A stretch of 64,000 nt of DNA from assembly GCA_017409785.1 (NCBI GenBank), contig JAFQSD010000001.1, forward strand, positions 62,001 to 126,000, read 5' to 3'. The stretch comes from Bacilli bacterium. GTDB taxonomy: Bacteria > Bacillota_I > Bacilli_A > RF39 > UBA660. The translations under genes and the position numbers were made by a program. The notes under the pieces are model-generated. The model was not told the DNA's origin, ran no database searches, and saw nothing but the letters and a program-made list of their open reading frames with translations. Below, one piece after another: positions 44,006-53,872 of the stretch. The stretch's first letter is position 1. Every line of letters starts with the position of its first letter.

Positions 44006-45559
44006 ATGAAAAGAAATAGTAAACGTACTAAAAAAATTAGAAATTTAGTTATCGTTTGTGTTCTTACTGCAATTTTATTAACTGTATCAACTTATGCATG
44101 GTTTATTGGTATGCAAACAGTTAGAGTTAACTCATTCGAAGTTAAAATTGCAACTACTGATGGTTTAATGTTATCACTAGATGGTGAAACATGGACTACT
44201 GAATTAGATACAGTAACAGCAACACAATACGAAGGAAACCAAAACCAATGGTTAACAACTAGAGATAGTGAAGCATATCTTGCAGCAGGTGGAAAAGGAT
44301 TAATTCCTATGTCAACAGTTGGAGATATCGATTCTACAAAAAACAAGTTAACACTTTTTGAAAAAGGAAGTTTAACTGCAACAGCTGGTGGATATAGATT
44401 ATTAGCTAGCGAAGTAACAAACACAGCTTCTAAAGAAGCTGATGGATATTTAGCATTCGACTTATTCATTAGAAATATGTCTGGAGAAAAATACTATACA
44501 GACTATAATGAAGAAAATGAAGAAGCTATTTATTTAACATATGATTCAGATGTAACAGTAGGAACATCTGGAACACCAAATACTGGTATTGAAAACTCAG
44601 TTCGTGTAGCATTTGCTCAAATCGGACGTGTTGAAAATCAAGAATATAAAACTGATGATGAAACATATCCTGTTTCAACAGTAACAGGAATTACTTGTAA
44701 AACAGAAGGTGCTGTAACAGGAATTTGTCAAAGAACAGCAACTATCTGGGAACCAAATGATAAAAATCATATCACTAATGCAATTAACTGGTATGATGAA
44801 TCATGTTCATTAAGAACAACAGGAACTAAGTTCACTTATACAGATAAGACAGAACAAGCTACAACTCATTGTAATGCAGTAGCAAATGGTTCTTATTTAC
44901 CAACATATGCAATTTCAAGAGCAATCGATATTGCAGATTATGTAGATATCTATGATGGTTTATCATATAACAAATACGCTGCAAATACTGTAGAACCAAA
45001 AGGTACAGAAGGTGCAACTACAACTTATGATAAATATATGGAAGCAAAAGTTGCTGGACCATTATCAGCTGAAGCTGCTAAAGCATACAAATTAGTAGCA
45101 GTTGATACATTCACTGAAACTGAAAGAGATGTTAAAGGAGCTGCACGTAATGTATTCATGACATTAGCTCCAAATAGTATCACTAAAGTAAGAGTATATG
45201 TATATATCGAAGGACAAGACGTTGATAACTATGACTTTGCTCAATTAGGAAAAGCAATTCAAGTTAACTTTGGATTCACTAAAGAAAGATATACAAATGA
45301 AGATTATACTGATGAACCAGTATCTCTAATCCCAGGTGCTGAAGGAACTCAAAAAGTTGCTTACGCTCCAACTGAAGGTGCTGAAATCACTGAAGTATCT
45401 GCTGGTGAAAACGAAATCGTATGGGATGCAGAAACTAAAGCATTCTACTTCGTAAAAGAAGATAATGTAACAGAATTTACATTTACATCTTCAAAAGATG
45501 GCAATATGAAAGCAACATATGCAGAAGGTAAATGGACATTTGAAAAAGTTGCAGCATAA
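44006..45559 (+). CDS. putative major fibre subunit 2 (TasA/camelysin-like)
   Basis: 517 residues, clear paralogue of the preceding gene over its length: same STYAWFIGMQT region, IENSVRVAFAQIGRV, TIWEPN with flanking Cys pairs and KVRVYVYIEGQDVDNYDFA near residue 395. It differs in the middle (longer insert about 290-360) and in the C-terminal 80 residues. Strong Shine-Dalgarno TGGAGGA, C-ending codons. A hairpin follows 26 bp after the stop, which may set it off from the downstream genes. Confidence 0.75.
   Translation: MKRNSKRTKKIRNLVIVCVLTAILLTVSTYAWFIGMQTVRVNSFEVKIATTDGLMLSLDGETWTTELDTVTATQYEGNQNQWLTTRDSEAYLAAGGKGLIPMSTVGDIDSTKNKLTLFEKGSLTATAGGYRLLASEVTNTASKEADGYLAFDLFIRNMSGEKYYTDYNEENEEAIYLTYDSDVTVGTSGTPNTGIENSVRVAFAQIGRVENQEYKTDDETYPVSTVTGITCKTEGAVTGICQRTATIWEPNDKNHITNAINWYDESCSLRTTGTKFTYTDKTEQATTHCNAVANGSYLPTYAISRAIDIADYVDIYDGLSYNKYAANTVEPKGTEGATTTYDKYMEAKVAGPLSAEAAKAYKLVAVDTFTETERDVKGAARNVFMTLAPNSITKVRVYVYIEGQDVDNYDFAQLGKAIQVNFGFTKERYTNEDYTDEPVSLIPGAEGTQKVAYAPTEGAEITEVSAGENEIVWDAETKAFYFVKEDNVTEFTFTSSKDGNMKATYAEGKWTFEKVAA
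44079..44124 (+). repeat. 46-bp identity between subunit genes, copy 2
   Basis: Second copy of 42609-42654. Confidence 0.85.
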
Positions 45560-45585
45560 TTTAAATTAATACACAAACAAAAAGA

Positions 45586-45624
45586 GGTAACACTTCCCAC
45601 ACCAACTAGTGTTGGGGTGTTACC
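45586..45624 (+). terminator. intercistronic hairpin, weak terminator or stability element
   Basis: GGTAACAC (45586-45593) pairs with GTGTTACC (45617-45624), with an inner CCAAC/GTTGG stem (45602-45606 with 45611-45615). Only CTTATTT follows, so termination is probably partial; it may also protect the 3' end of the subunit mRNA. Confidence 0.6.
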
Positions 45625-45650
45625 CTTATTTGTATAAAGGTGGTGTCTAA

Positions 45651-46793
45651 GTGACAAAAAAAACAACTAAAAAGACAACCAAGACAACAAAGGTTAGCAC
45701 ACAAAAACACCCCAAAAAGATAATAAAACCAAAGAAGAAAAAAGATGTAGAAGAACAACTTCCAAGAAAGATTAATAAAAAATTGACTATAATTGTCATA
45801 ATCTTACTTGGTATTCTATTGATTTTTTCAACTTATGCATGGTTTTCTACCAACTTAAATGTAAAAATTAAAACATTTAGGATGGAAATTCAAAAGAATA
45901 GTGATTTATCAATATCATTTGATGGAATAAATTTTGAACATTCACTAGAAATAACTAGAGATTCAATAATTACAGATCTAGAAAAACTGTATCCTGCACA
46001 TACAAATCAATGGGCTGCTAATGGATTTATTCCTGTATCTACAAGCGGTATTCCTAATTCAAACACTTCGAAATTCAATATATTTGAATCAAGTGGAGTA
46101 ATGTATGCTAGAAAAGATCGTGAAAAACTAAATGGTTTCTTACGTACGAGACTAGCTAAAGAAAGTGAACCAAGAGAATATAATTCTTATTTAGCTTTTG
46201 ATTTATTTATAAGAAATGAAACTGGTTCACCAGTTAGTGATAACTTGTATTTACAAGATACAACTATAATTCAAGCAGTAGAAGAAGATATTTCTGAGGA
46301 AATGCTTGGCTTAGTTAATTCCTTTAGAATAGGTATAGTTAGAATAGGTGATGTACCTTTAAATGCTTCAGTAGAAGAAATTCAAGGTATAACATGTAAT
46401 AATAATTGTAGTCAAATTATTTATGAGCCTAATAGTAAAAATCATACAGATTTAGCTATAGAAAGAGCTTCAAAACATGATATAGAAGTAGTTGATGGAA
46501 TAAAATTCCCAACATACTCTGCAAAAAAAGCAGGTTCAAAAATATTTGTTAAAAATTCTATTCCAGGACCAAATCTTGATACAGAATATTTTACATATCA
46601 AGAAACAAGAGATGATAATGATTTTGACAAATCAATATTTGAAATACCAAATGGTATAACAAAAGTAAGAATCTACGTTTGGATCGAAGGACAAGATATT
46701 GATAGCCTAGAAACTGACTCAATTGGAGCAGAAGTAGAAATAGGAATTGACTTCACTAAAGATACAGCTGGATGGGACGCTTTTGATGAATAA
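45651..46793 (+). CDS. divergent TasA-like fibre protein
   Basis: 380 residues: very basic 45-residue cytoplasmic start (Lys/Thr-rich), membrane segment (about 47-62) ending FSTYAWFST, then a reduced version of the major-subunit fold: one Cys pair (ITCNNNC), IIYEPN in place of TIWEPN, and IPNGITKVRIYVWIEGQD near the end. Likely a minor subunit or adaptor. GTG start 45651, 7 nt after AAAGGTGG. Confidence 0.72.
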   Translation: MTKKTTKKTTKTTKVSTQKHPKKIIKPKKKKDVEEQLPRKINKKLTIIVIILLGILLIFSTYAWFSTNLNVKIKTFRMEIQKNSDLSISFDGINFEHSLEITRDSIITDLEKLYPAHTNQWAANGFIPVSTSGIPNSNTSKFNIFESSGVMYARKDREKLNGFLRTRLAKESEPREYNSYLAFDLFIRNETGSPVSDNLYLQDTTIIQAVEEDISEEMLGLVNSFRIGIVRIGDVPLNASVEEIQGITCNNNCSQIIYEPNSKNHTDLAIERASKHDIEVVDGIKFPTYSAKKAGSKIFVKNSIPGPNLDTEYFTYQETRDDNDFDKSIFEIPNGITKVRIYVWIEGQDIDSLETDSIGAEVEIGIDFTKDTAGWDAFDE

Positions 46794-46815
46794 TAATGAG
46801 GGGAATGGTGATGCT

Positions 46816-46962
46816 ATGACAGAAGAAAATAAAATAAATTTCGATCTATCAACATTAACATTAGAAGAATTAGTAGAAGTATATGAAAATATAGAGATTT
46901 TCTTAGATTTTTTAGAAGAGAGTAAATTAGAAACAGAAGAAAAGGAAAAAGACAATGAATAA
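46816..46962 (+). CDS. 48-residue acidic protein
   Basis: Small, strongly acidic, mostly one helix (LSTLTLEELVEVYENIEIFLDFL, shortened: LEELVEVYENIEIFLDFLEE). The ATG at 46816 follows AGGGGAATGGTGATG; an ATG at 46786 overlapping the previous stop is possible. It overlaps the next gene by 8 bp, so the two are translated together and may interact. No family recognised. Confidence 0.6.
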   Translation: MTEENKINFDLSTLTLEELVEVYENIEIFLDFLEESKLETEEKEKDNE

Positions 46963-48586
46963 CTTTTTAGAATTCATAAATAAAGACATAGAAGGAAAAA
47001 AAGAAACAATTGCTTCTATGCCAACAAAAACTAAAACTAACAAGAAAAAATTTAATGAAACAATTGACTCATATAGTAAAAAATATCAAGATTATAAAGA
47101 AAAGTTATTTAAATATATGACAGTTAAAGCAGCATCACTTTCTAAAGTAGATGATGCTGAAGATATCAATAAATTAAAAGAAAAAGTAGTTAGTTTAGAA
47201 CATGTAAAATTTCTTCTAAATCCCTCAAATACATATCTAGAAAAAATGGGTTTTGATACCCTTATCTATCAAATAAATAATTATTATACTTTAAACTTTA
47301 AATCTTTAAATGTTATTATTAATGGATTTTTAGATAAATTCGAACAAGCTGATATTCACTTAAAAAGTGATGACTTTAACTATACTTGCTATGTTCATGA
47401 ATATATGACTGCATTCTTAGATGTACGTAAAAGTAAGACTAAAACATATGCTAAAGTATCTGAAATATTTGAAAAAATATATTGGATGAATCCAGAAATT
47501 ATTGAACATATCGAATTGAATTTCAGAAAATTAATTAGAAAAAATAGTAAGAGATTAAATTCGCATGTTACATATCTTCAAAAAGAAGAAATGGCTAAAT
47601 ATAATATTCGTAATTATGCAGACTGTCTTGATAAACTACAATCAGCTTATATTGATTTAAGTATGAGACAAAAAGAAACAATCAAAGATATTATTGAACT
47701 ATCTAAAGCAGGAGCAATTGATATTGAACAATATCTAGAAACAAGTAAAGTTAGAAGACAAGCCTATCAAACTTTAATTGCTGATTCAATTCATTTAGAT
47801 GATAAAGAAAAAATGGCTAACATCTGTGATGCCCTAGAAAAATTCAAAGTAAATCTTAATGAATTATCTAATTATCTTGAATTCTCAGCTTTATTTAAGG
47901 ACTTTAAAACTAAATATGAAAAGAAACTTGGTAATTTAACTACTAAATCAAAAGATAAGAGTTTAAAAGATATCGAAGTACAAATTGATAAAAAAGAAGA
48001 AGAACTTAATAAAATAAATAAAAAGATTTATAGTGATAAACCCGGACTATTTACATTTAAAAGTGATCAAGAATTAAAGAACTTAAAGATGGAAACTGTC
48101 TTAAAAGCTAAAGAATTATATGAATTATATAAAAAATACGATGAAGAATACTTTAATGATGAAGTAGCACAAGTATTATCAAATACAATGTCTATTTCAG
48201 ACTTATTACATCTATACTATAGTTTTGATTATTTCAAAAAAATAGCTCTTCAAAAAGTATATAAACTAACTACTTATGAAGAGGTAATGGAATACAGTGA
48301 AAACTTTGATTTATATGCTATGAATCCATCTAATGTAATCATTAATGGAGTAGCAGTATTCCAAGAGTCTAATTTACCAAGAATAATTGCTAATAAGTAT
48401 AGATTAAGTAATATTCATATTGAAGAAGATGATTTAACTGAGGATAATATTAAACCTCTATTAAATAAAGTTTCAATTATCTTAAGAACTAATAAAATAG
48501 ATAATAGTAACACATCAATAGAAAAGATTTGGTTTATTACAAAAGTACATAAATTTAAATTAGAAAATGAAAAAACTAATGACTAA
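46955..48586 (+). CDS. unknown cytoplasmic helical protein of the island
   Basis: 543 residues, Lys/Glu-rich, almost all helical with coiled-coil stretches (about 325-345), no signal peptide or membrane helix. A more compact C-terminal part (about 390-540) has alternating strands. No motif recognised. It shares composition with the cytoplasmic extension of the signal peptidase fusion at 54512, but I cannot align them by eye. Being the last gene of the P1 operon, it may be a cytoplasmic partner of fibre export. Confidence 0.72.
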   Translation: MNNFLEFINKDIEGKKETIASMPTKTKTNKKKFNETIDSYSKKYQDYKEKLFKYMTVKAASLSKVDDAEDINKLKEKVVSLEHVKFLLNPSNTYLEKMGFDTLIYQINNYYTLNFKSLNVIINGFLDKFEQADIHLKSDDFNYTCYVHEYMTAFLDVRKSKTKTYAKVSEIFEKIYWMNPEIIEHIELNFRKLIRKNSKRLNSHVTYLQKEEMAKYNIRNYADCLDKLQSAYIDLSMRQKETIKDIIELSKAGAIDIEQYLETSKVRRQAYQTLIADSIHLDDKEKMANICDALEKFKVNLNELSNYLEFSALFKDFKTKYEKKLGNLTTKSKDKSLKDIEVQIDKKEEELNKINKKIYSDKPGLFTFKSDQELKNLKMETVLKAKELYELYKKYDEEYFNDEVAQVLSNTMSISDLLHLYYSFDYFKKIALQKVYKLTTYEEVMEYSENFDLYAMNPSNVIINGVAVFQESNLPRIIANKYRLSNIHIEEDDLTEDNIKPLLNKVSIILRTNKIDNSNTSIEKIWFITKVHKFKLENEKTND

Positions 48587-48602
48587 AATCATTAGTTTTT
48601 TT
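48571..48602 (+). terminator. P1 operon terminator
   Basis: AAAAACTAATGA (48571-48582) pairs with TCATTAGTTTTT (48589-48600), then T. Confidence 0.92.
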
Positions 48603-48676
48603 GTTGTTTAATAGTGCAAAAATCCCTATATTATGATAAACTATTAAATATAGGATAGAAGTAAAGGATGATGAAT

Positions 48677-51600
48677 ATGTCAAAAATAAAAAACTTATTT
48701 TCAAGACTAAAAAATATTCCTAGAACTAGATATATAACTTTCTTAGCAGTTATTGTTTTAGCAGTATCAATTGCTATACCAACTTTATCTAGATATAAGA
48801 ATAGAATTGACATAAATGCCTTACTAAGTGATGAAAATAACTGGGATGGAACAGTAGCCTCATCATATAGAAATGGAACTGGAACTAAAAATGATCCATA
48901 TATAATTTCTAATGCTAAAGAATTAGCTTATTTTGAAAAAATGTTACATGAAACAAATTATGAAAATACATACTTTGAATTAGTAAATGACATTATTATT
49001 AATAATGGAACATTAGAATATAAATCCAATGAATTAACTTATACATTAGATAAAACAAAACTATATTTAAAAGAGTATACAACAGATATTTATAGTAGTA
49101 ATGATTTCACTACAGAAAAGATCTCATCAATTAATAAATTTAATCCCCTAAACAATTTCAAGGGTCACTTCAATGGAAATTACTACACAATTTATGGTCT
49201 TTATATAACTAGTGATACAAATACTGAATTAGCTTTATTTAATAACTTAAAAGGTACAGTAGAAAACTTATATTTAGAAAACACATTAATCTATGGTGGT
49301 TCAACAACTGCCTCACTTGCAACATCTATTTCAAATGCTACTATCAAGAATGTCTTCATTGATGGAGATGTTGTTGGAACCACAGATAGTAAAATAGAAG
49401 TTGAAGAGCAAGCACTTGCAAACGTAACTTATACAAAAACCGAAGAAAAATTAACTGAAAGTTTAACTCTACCAACATCAAGTAAAACTCCAAAACAAGT
49501 TAAGTTAACTGGAACATTCTCATCAACAGTAGATCAAAAACTAATACTTAATAATCAAGAAATAGCTACTGGAGATTTTGAAATTAACTTAGGTAACACA
49601 CTACTAGAAAGTATTGAAGTAGTTGTTGATGATGAACAATCATCTGAAATAACTTTATCTAATTTAAAATATACAATTACTTATGAAGAACCAACTTATG
49701 CTATAACATCTGGAGTAGTTGCTAAAGCATCATCATCAACTTTAACAGGAATAATTAATAAAGCTAAAGTTTATGGAACAAATGATGCCTCTGGTATTAT
49801 TGGTAATGCCTCTAATACCGATTTAACGTATGCTTATAATACAGGAAGCATTGAAGCAACAAATGTTGCATCAGGATTAATTGGAACAATTGAATCCTCA
49901 TTATCTAAAACAGTTATTTCTAAAACATATAACTCTGGAAGTTTATCTGGAATTGTTACTAACTCATTTATTAATAACATTTCTAATAATGCCGAAGTAA
50001 CATTTGAAGATTCATTTAATACAGGCGTAGGATTATACTCAATAAATAAAATTGAAAATACAACTGTTTCAGTAAATAATATTTTAGATGTTAATCCAAT
50101 AGATGTAATCGAAGGAGAAATATCATCTGGAGAAATAAGTTTAAATGTTGAATCTGAAATTAATGATCACAAATATTTAAAAGAAACATTAGGATTTAGC
50201 GAATATATTGATGCCAAAGACTTAAAGACAAATTCAGAAAATGTTTGGGTTTATGAAGAAGGATATTTACCAATTCTTTATTTTGATGATTTAAATAACC
50301 CAATAGCAACATTATATGTTGGAACATATTCTTGGAATGACTTAGGTTATGAATTAAGAGATTTATATATAAAAAATGAAGTAGGTTTAAGAATCGTTTC
50401 TAACGATGAATTAAACCACTACCAAGAAGCCTATTATCACATTCACAAAGGTACAGGTTTAGAAACAAGAGAAGAAGTAGGGCAAATAACTGACTGGACA
50501 CTATATGAAGAAATGGTCAAAATAACAGAAGAAGGTAACTATACAATATATGTCAAAGTTAAAGATAAAAATGATAATATTACTTACATTAATAGTGAAC
50601 ACTTAATTGTTGATTTAAATGAACCAGAAGTAACATTAACTATGAATGATAAGACATGGAATAGTCTTCAAGAAAATCCAGCCAATATTAATATCTTAGA
50701 AAAAACAGACCTTTCGGTAACTGCAACTGGTGGTTATGCTAAAGTTACTTCTACAAAGTACTACATATCTAATAAGACATTAACAAAAGATGAATTAGAT
50801 AGTTTAGATAATAAGTGGCTTGATTATACAGATAACATTTCACTTACTGAGTGTGGTAATTACGTAGTATACATTCGTGTAACTGATGCTGCCGATCGTA
50901 TAAAATATGTAAGTTCTGACAACTTAGTATTTGGTGGTTATACAGAAAGTATTTCAGTAGGAGAAGTAAAAAACACAGAAGATTCAGTGAACATCACATC
51001 TAAATCAAGTGTTACATATAACTTCAAATACAATGATGAAAGAACATATCAAGAAAATGATACAAATAACTTAGTAACAAATATTTTATTACCAGTTAAT
51101 ACACAAATTACTTTATTTGATAATACAACTAAACAAGTATATAAATATAAAATAACTTCAAGTGAAGATTTATATAATTATGCTTCAAGTTGTACAGAAG
51201 AAGGTTGTGAAAAATACGCAACATATCCATTAAGTAGTTTTATTAAACTAGGTCAAACTGATAAGACAAAAGTATTTAGTGACGAAACATATATTAATCA
51301 AAAAACAAAAGATTTAAGTATTACAATAGATTTCTCAAAAACAGAAATTACAGATAATCTAGTATTAGAAGCATATTTAGATTTACGAAATTCTAATAAA
51401 GAACCTGTTGTTTCAACACTTAAAGATTCAATTAAAAAAGTTAATATTTATCCAAACCAAAATATGACTCTTGTGATTAATAAGCTAAATACACCAAATA
51501 CAATTAGTTATAATTCTGATTCAGAAACCGAAATAAATATCGAAACATATATTTCAAATAAAATTCTTAACAATAAAGTAATTTATGATACATCAGCAAC

Positions 51601-52348
51601 TGATAAGAAATTAGGAATTGCTATAAAACTTATTGATAAAGATAGTAATGTTGTTGCAAAAGAATATTTAAAAAATATTGCCTTTAAAGTTGGAGATAAC
51701 TTATATTCTCCAGATAGTGATGGAATTACTCGTATAAAATTATCTGATAATTTAGATAAAGTAACTACAACACTTAAGATAATTACTTATTTATCAAATA
51801 CAAAATTAGACTTAGGCGACTATAACTTTGTTATTACACCATTTGTAGCAGCAGATGGTAAATATACAAACTTATTAGAATCATTATCAATTAATATTCC
51901 AGTATCAGTAACAAATAAGAAAGAAACTGATTACGGATTTAAAGCAGTTTTAACTGTCTTAGATGATCAAAATAATGAAACAGAATTTACTAGTGTAATT
52001 TCTAAAACAAAGGAAGAAGCAGAAGAAATAATTGCTATTCCAACAACAAAAATAAAGATTAGATTAATTGATACAACAAAACTTAATTCAAAAGCTATTA
52101 AAGTATCACTATATAAACGTGCAACTACTATTGCTGCAGATCAAACATATGAACTTGTAGATTTACAAGATTATGTAAATAATGAATTAACATCTGTTGA
52201 TGATAAAAAGTATAGTTTAACTGATACAAATACAATCCTTGAATTCAATAATAAAGCCTTTGAAAACAATGGATATGAATTAAGATTTGAATTATATGAT
52301 GGTGATAGAAAAATCACTACAGTAAGACAAAAGTTTATTACAAAATAA
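48677..52348 (+). CDS. large surface protein with GLUG/beta-helix and Ig-like parts
   Basis: 1223 residues. N-terminal membrane segment (about 17-35), then a region with NDPYIISNAKELAYFEKML, GHFNGNYYTIYGLYI, TIKNVFIDGDVVG and, later, SGIIGNASNTDLTYAYNTGSI: the pattern of GLUG/right-handed beta-helix repeats. The C-terminal 600 residues look like Ig-like or other beta domains with few Cys. No LPxTG or C-terminal anchor; it may stay attached by its N-terminus. Probably an adhesin or tip protein. Start 48677 chosen over 48668, which abuts AAGGA. Confidence 0.72.
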   Translation: MSKIKNLFSRLKNIPRTRYITFLAVIVLAVSIAIPTLSRYKNRIDINALLSDENNWDGTVASSYRNGTGTKNDPYIISNAKELAYFEKMLHETNYENTYFELVNDIIINNGTLEYKSNELTYTLDKTKLYLKEYTTDIYSSNDFTTEKISSINKFNPLNNFKGHFNGNYYTIYGLYITSDTNTELALFNNLKGTVENLYLENTLIYGGSTTASLATSISNATIKNVFIDGDVVGTTDSKIEVEEQALANVTYTKTEEKLTESLTLPTSSKTPKQVKLTGTFSSTVDQKLILNNQEIATGDFEINLGNTLLESIEVVVDDEQSSEITLSNLKYTITYEEPTYAITSGVVAKASSSTLTGIINKAKVYGTNDASGIIGNASNTDLTYAYNTGSIEATNVASGLIGTIESSLSKTVISKTYNSGSLSGIVTNSFINNISNNAEVTFEDSFNTGVGLYSINKIENTTVSVNNILDVNPIDVIEGEISSGEISLNVESEINDHKYLKETLGFSEYIDAKDLKTNSENVWVYEEGYLPILYFDDLNNPIATLYVGTYSWNDLGYELRDLYIKNEVGLRIVSNDELNHYQEAYYHIHKGTGLETREEVGQITDWTLYEEMVKITEEGNYTIYVKVKDKNDNITYINSEHLIVDLNEPEVTLTMNDKTWNSLQENPANINILEKTDLSVTATGGYAKVTSTKYYISNKTLTKDELDSLDNKWLDYTDNISLTECGNYVVYIRVTDAADRIKYVSSDNLVFGGYTESISVGEVKNTEDSVNITSKSSVTYNFKYNDERTYQENDTNNLVTNILLPVNTQITLFDNTTKQVYKYKITSSEDLYNYASSCTEEGCEKYATYPLSSFIKLGQTDKTKVFSDETYINQKTKDLSITIDFSKTEITDNLVLEAYLDLRNSNKEPVVSTLKDSIKKVNIYPNQNMTLVINKLNTPNTISYNSDSETEINIETYISNKILNNKVIYDTSATDKKLGIAIKLIDKDSNVVAKEYLKNIAFKVGDNLYSPDSDGITRIKLSDNLDKVTTTLKIITYLSNTKLDLGDYNFVITPFVAADGKYTNLLESLSINIPVSVTNKKETDYGFKAVLTVLDDQNNETEFTSVISKTKEEAEEIIAIPTTKIKIRLIDTTKLNSKAIKVSLYKRATTIAADQTYELVDLQDYVNNELTSVDDKKYSLTDTNTILEFNNKAFENNGYELRFELYDGDRKITTVRQKFITK

Positions 52349-52367
52349 TTAGAAAGAAGGGAATATA

Positions 52368-52913
52368 ATGATAAAGAAAAAAATTATGATTATCGTGATT
52401 TGTTCATTTATCCTGGTTTGTGGAACCGGAATAACATATTCCCTTTTTACATCTAGTTCTAACTTAATAGCTAACCAAAAGATAGCCCAATTCATCTTTG
52501 ATGCAACAAGAACGGATTCAATTGAATTACCAATCACTAATCTTAATCCTGGAGATGAACCAATTAATTATACTTTTCAAGTAGCTAATAACTTAGAACA
52601 AAAGAAAAGTGAAGTTACTATTAATTATCAGGTAATTATAAAAACTTATCACTTTATGCCTATTGATATAAAACTTTATAAAGAAGGAGAAGAAGAACCA
52701 ATTCTAGTTTGTGATGATTCATTTAGTAGAGACGAAGCAACTAATCAATTGATTTGTAACTCTGATATTCAAAAAATGGCTCACAGTGATAAAATCACTG
52801 ACAAATACACATTAGAATTAACATTCCCAGCTAAATATAATAGTGAAGTATATGCAAATTTAGTTGATTATATAGACATTGATATCAATAGCTGGCAATC
52901 GACAGGGAAGTAG
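52368..52913 (+). CDS. TasA-like protein, 181 residues
   Basis: Signal segment (about 5-22) ending GTGITYSLFTSSS, comparable to the TasA-type AYFSD region, then a compact beta domain: IELPITNLNPGDEPINYTFQVANN, VTINYQVIIKT, PIDIKLYK, YTLELTFP. The LNPGD...YTFQVAN stretch is typical of SipW-dependent beta-sandwich proteins. One Cys pair. Strong Shine-Dalgarno GAAGGGA. In series with the next gene 7 bp away. Confidence 0.75.
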   Translation: MIKKKIMIIVICSFILVCGTGITYSLFTSSSNLIANQKIAQFIFDATRTDSIELPITNLNPGDEPINYTFQVANNLEQKKSEVTINYQVIIKTYHFMPIDIKLYKEGEEEPILVCDDSFSRDEATNQLICNSDIQKMAHSDKITDKYTLELTFPAKYNSEVYANLVDYIDIDINSWQSTGK

Positions 52914-52920
52914 GTGAAGT

Positions 52921-53820
52921 ATGAAAAAAGATAAAACTACCAAACATTTATTATATGCATTATTTGGAATAATTCTTTTAGTAGTCTTAACTAGAGGAAT
53001 AACCTATGCCAAATATGTTTCTGATGCTGCCTTTAATTATTACTTAGGTTCTAAAGGTTTCTATTTTGAAAGTGATGATTTAGAACTTACTCAAAGTAAA
53101 ATAACAGATACTTCTTGGGACGGAGAAAAAGTAACATTTAATGTTAAAAATAGTTCTAATAAATATATTGCATCAGAAACAGATATATCATATGAAATAT
53201 CTTGTACAGTAGATGAAGAAAATACAACTAAAAAATGCTTCTTAAACGGTACAGAAAAAAGTACTATAACAGCAAAATTATCTGCATCACTTGGCTGTTT
53301 AAATGAAACAAATGATGAAGTAGATACATCTACTTTTACTGAAGATAAGTGTTCTAAATATACTTGGACATATCTACCAACTTCAAAAGAACATTATTTT
53401 GAAGTGGTTGATGAAGAAGGAAAAGAAGTTAATAATGCCACAGTAATAATAACAGCAAAGTCAACTTCTCCATATGAAAAGACAATCTCTGCTAAATACA
53501 TTCTAACTAAAGACAGTAGTGATATTGGAAGTCTTTCATTAAAATATGAAACAAAATCTAACTATGAAAATGTAATTATTACAAATTCATATAACGAAGA
53601 TAAGTGCATAAAACTAACTTGGAATGCTGATAATCTAATTATTGATGAAGACAGTAATGATTATATTTCTTATAAAACAAACGATAAAAATTATATTAAT
53701 GAAATAATTTTTAAGGTATCAAAGAAAGATAGTATAAACTATTCTTTCTATAAAATAGATACATCAAAAACATATTCTGAAACAGACTTTACCTTAGTAG
53801 AAACTACTGAGTGTGAATAA
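52921..53820 (+). CDS. TasA-like protein with AKYV motif
   Basis: 299 residues: membrane segment (about 10-28) followed by TYAKYVSDAAFNYY and GFYFESDDL, a recurrent pattern in Firmicutes SipW-type substrates. Extracellular part has two beta domains and eight or so Cys, likely disulfide-bonded. Cotranscribed with the preceding gene (7-bp gap, AGGTGA Shine-Dalgarno). Confidence 0.72.
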   Translation: MKKDKTTKHLLYALFGIILLVVLTRGITYAKYVSDAAFNYYLGSKGFYFESDDLELTQSKITDTSWDGEKVTFNVKNSSNKYIASETDISYEISCTVDEENTTKKCFLNGTEKSTITAKLSASLGCLNETNDEVDTSTFTEDKCSKYTWTYLPTSKEHYFEVVDEEGKEVNNATVIITAKSTSPYEKTISAKYILTKDSSDIGSLSLKYETKSNYENVIITNSYNEDKCIKLTWNADNLIIDEDSNDYISYKTNDKNYINEIIFKVSKKDSINYSFYKIDTSKTYSETDFTLVETTECE

Positions 53821-53872
53821 TATTGCAGTAACAATTTATTTATGATAGGATTAAATAGTAGGAGGTAGTAAA

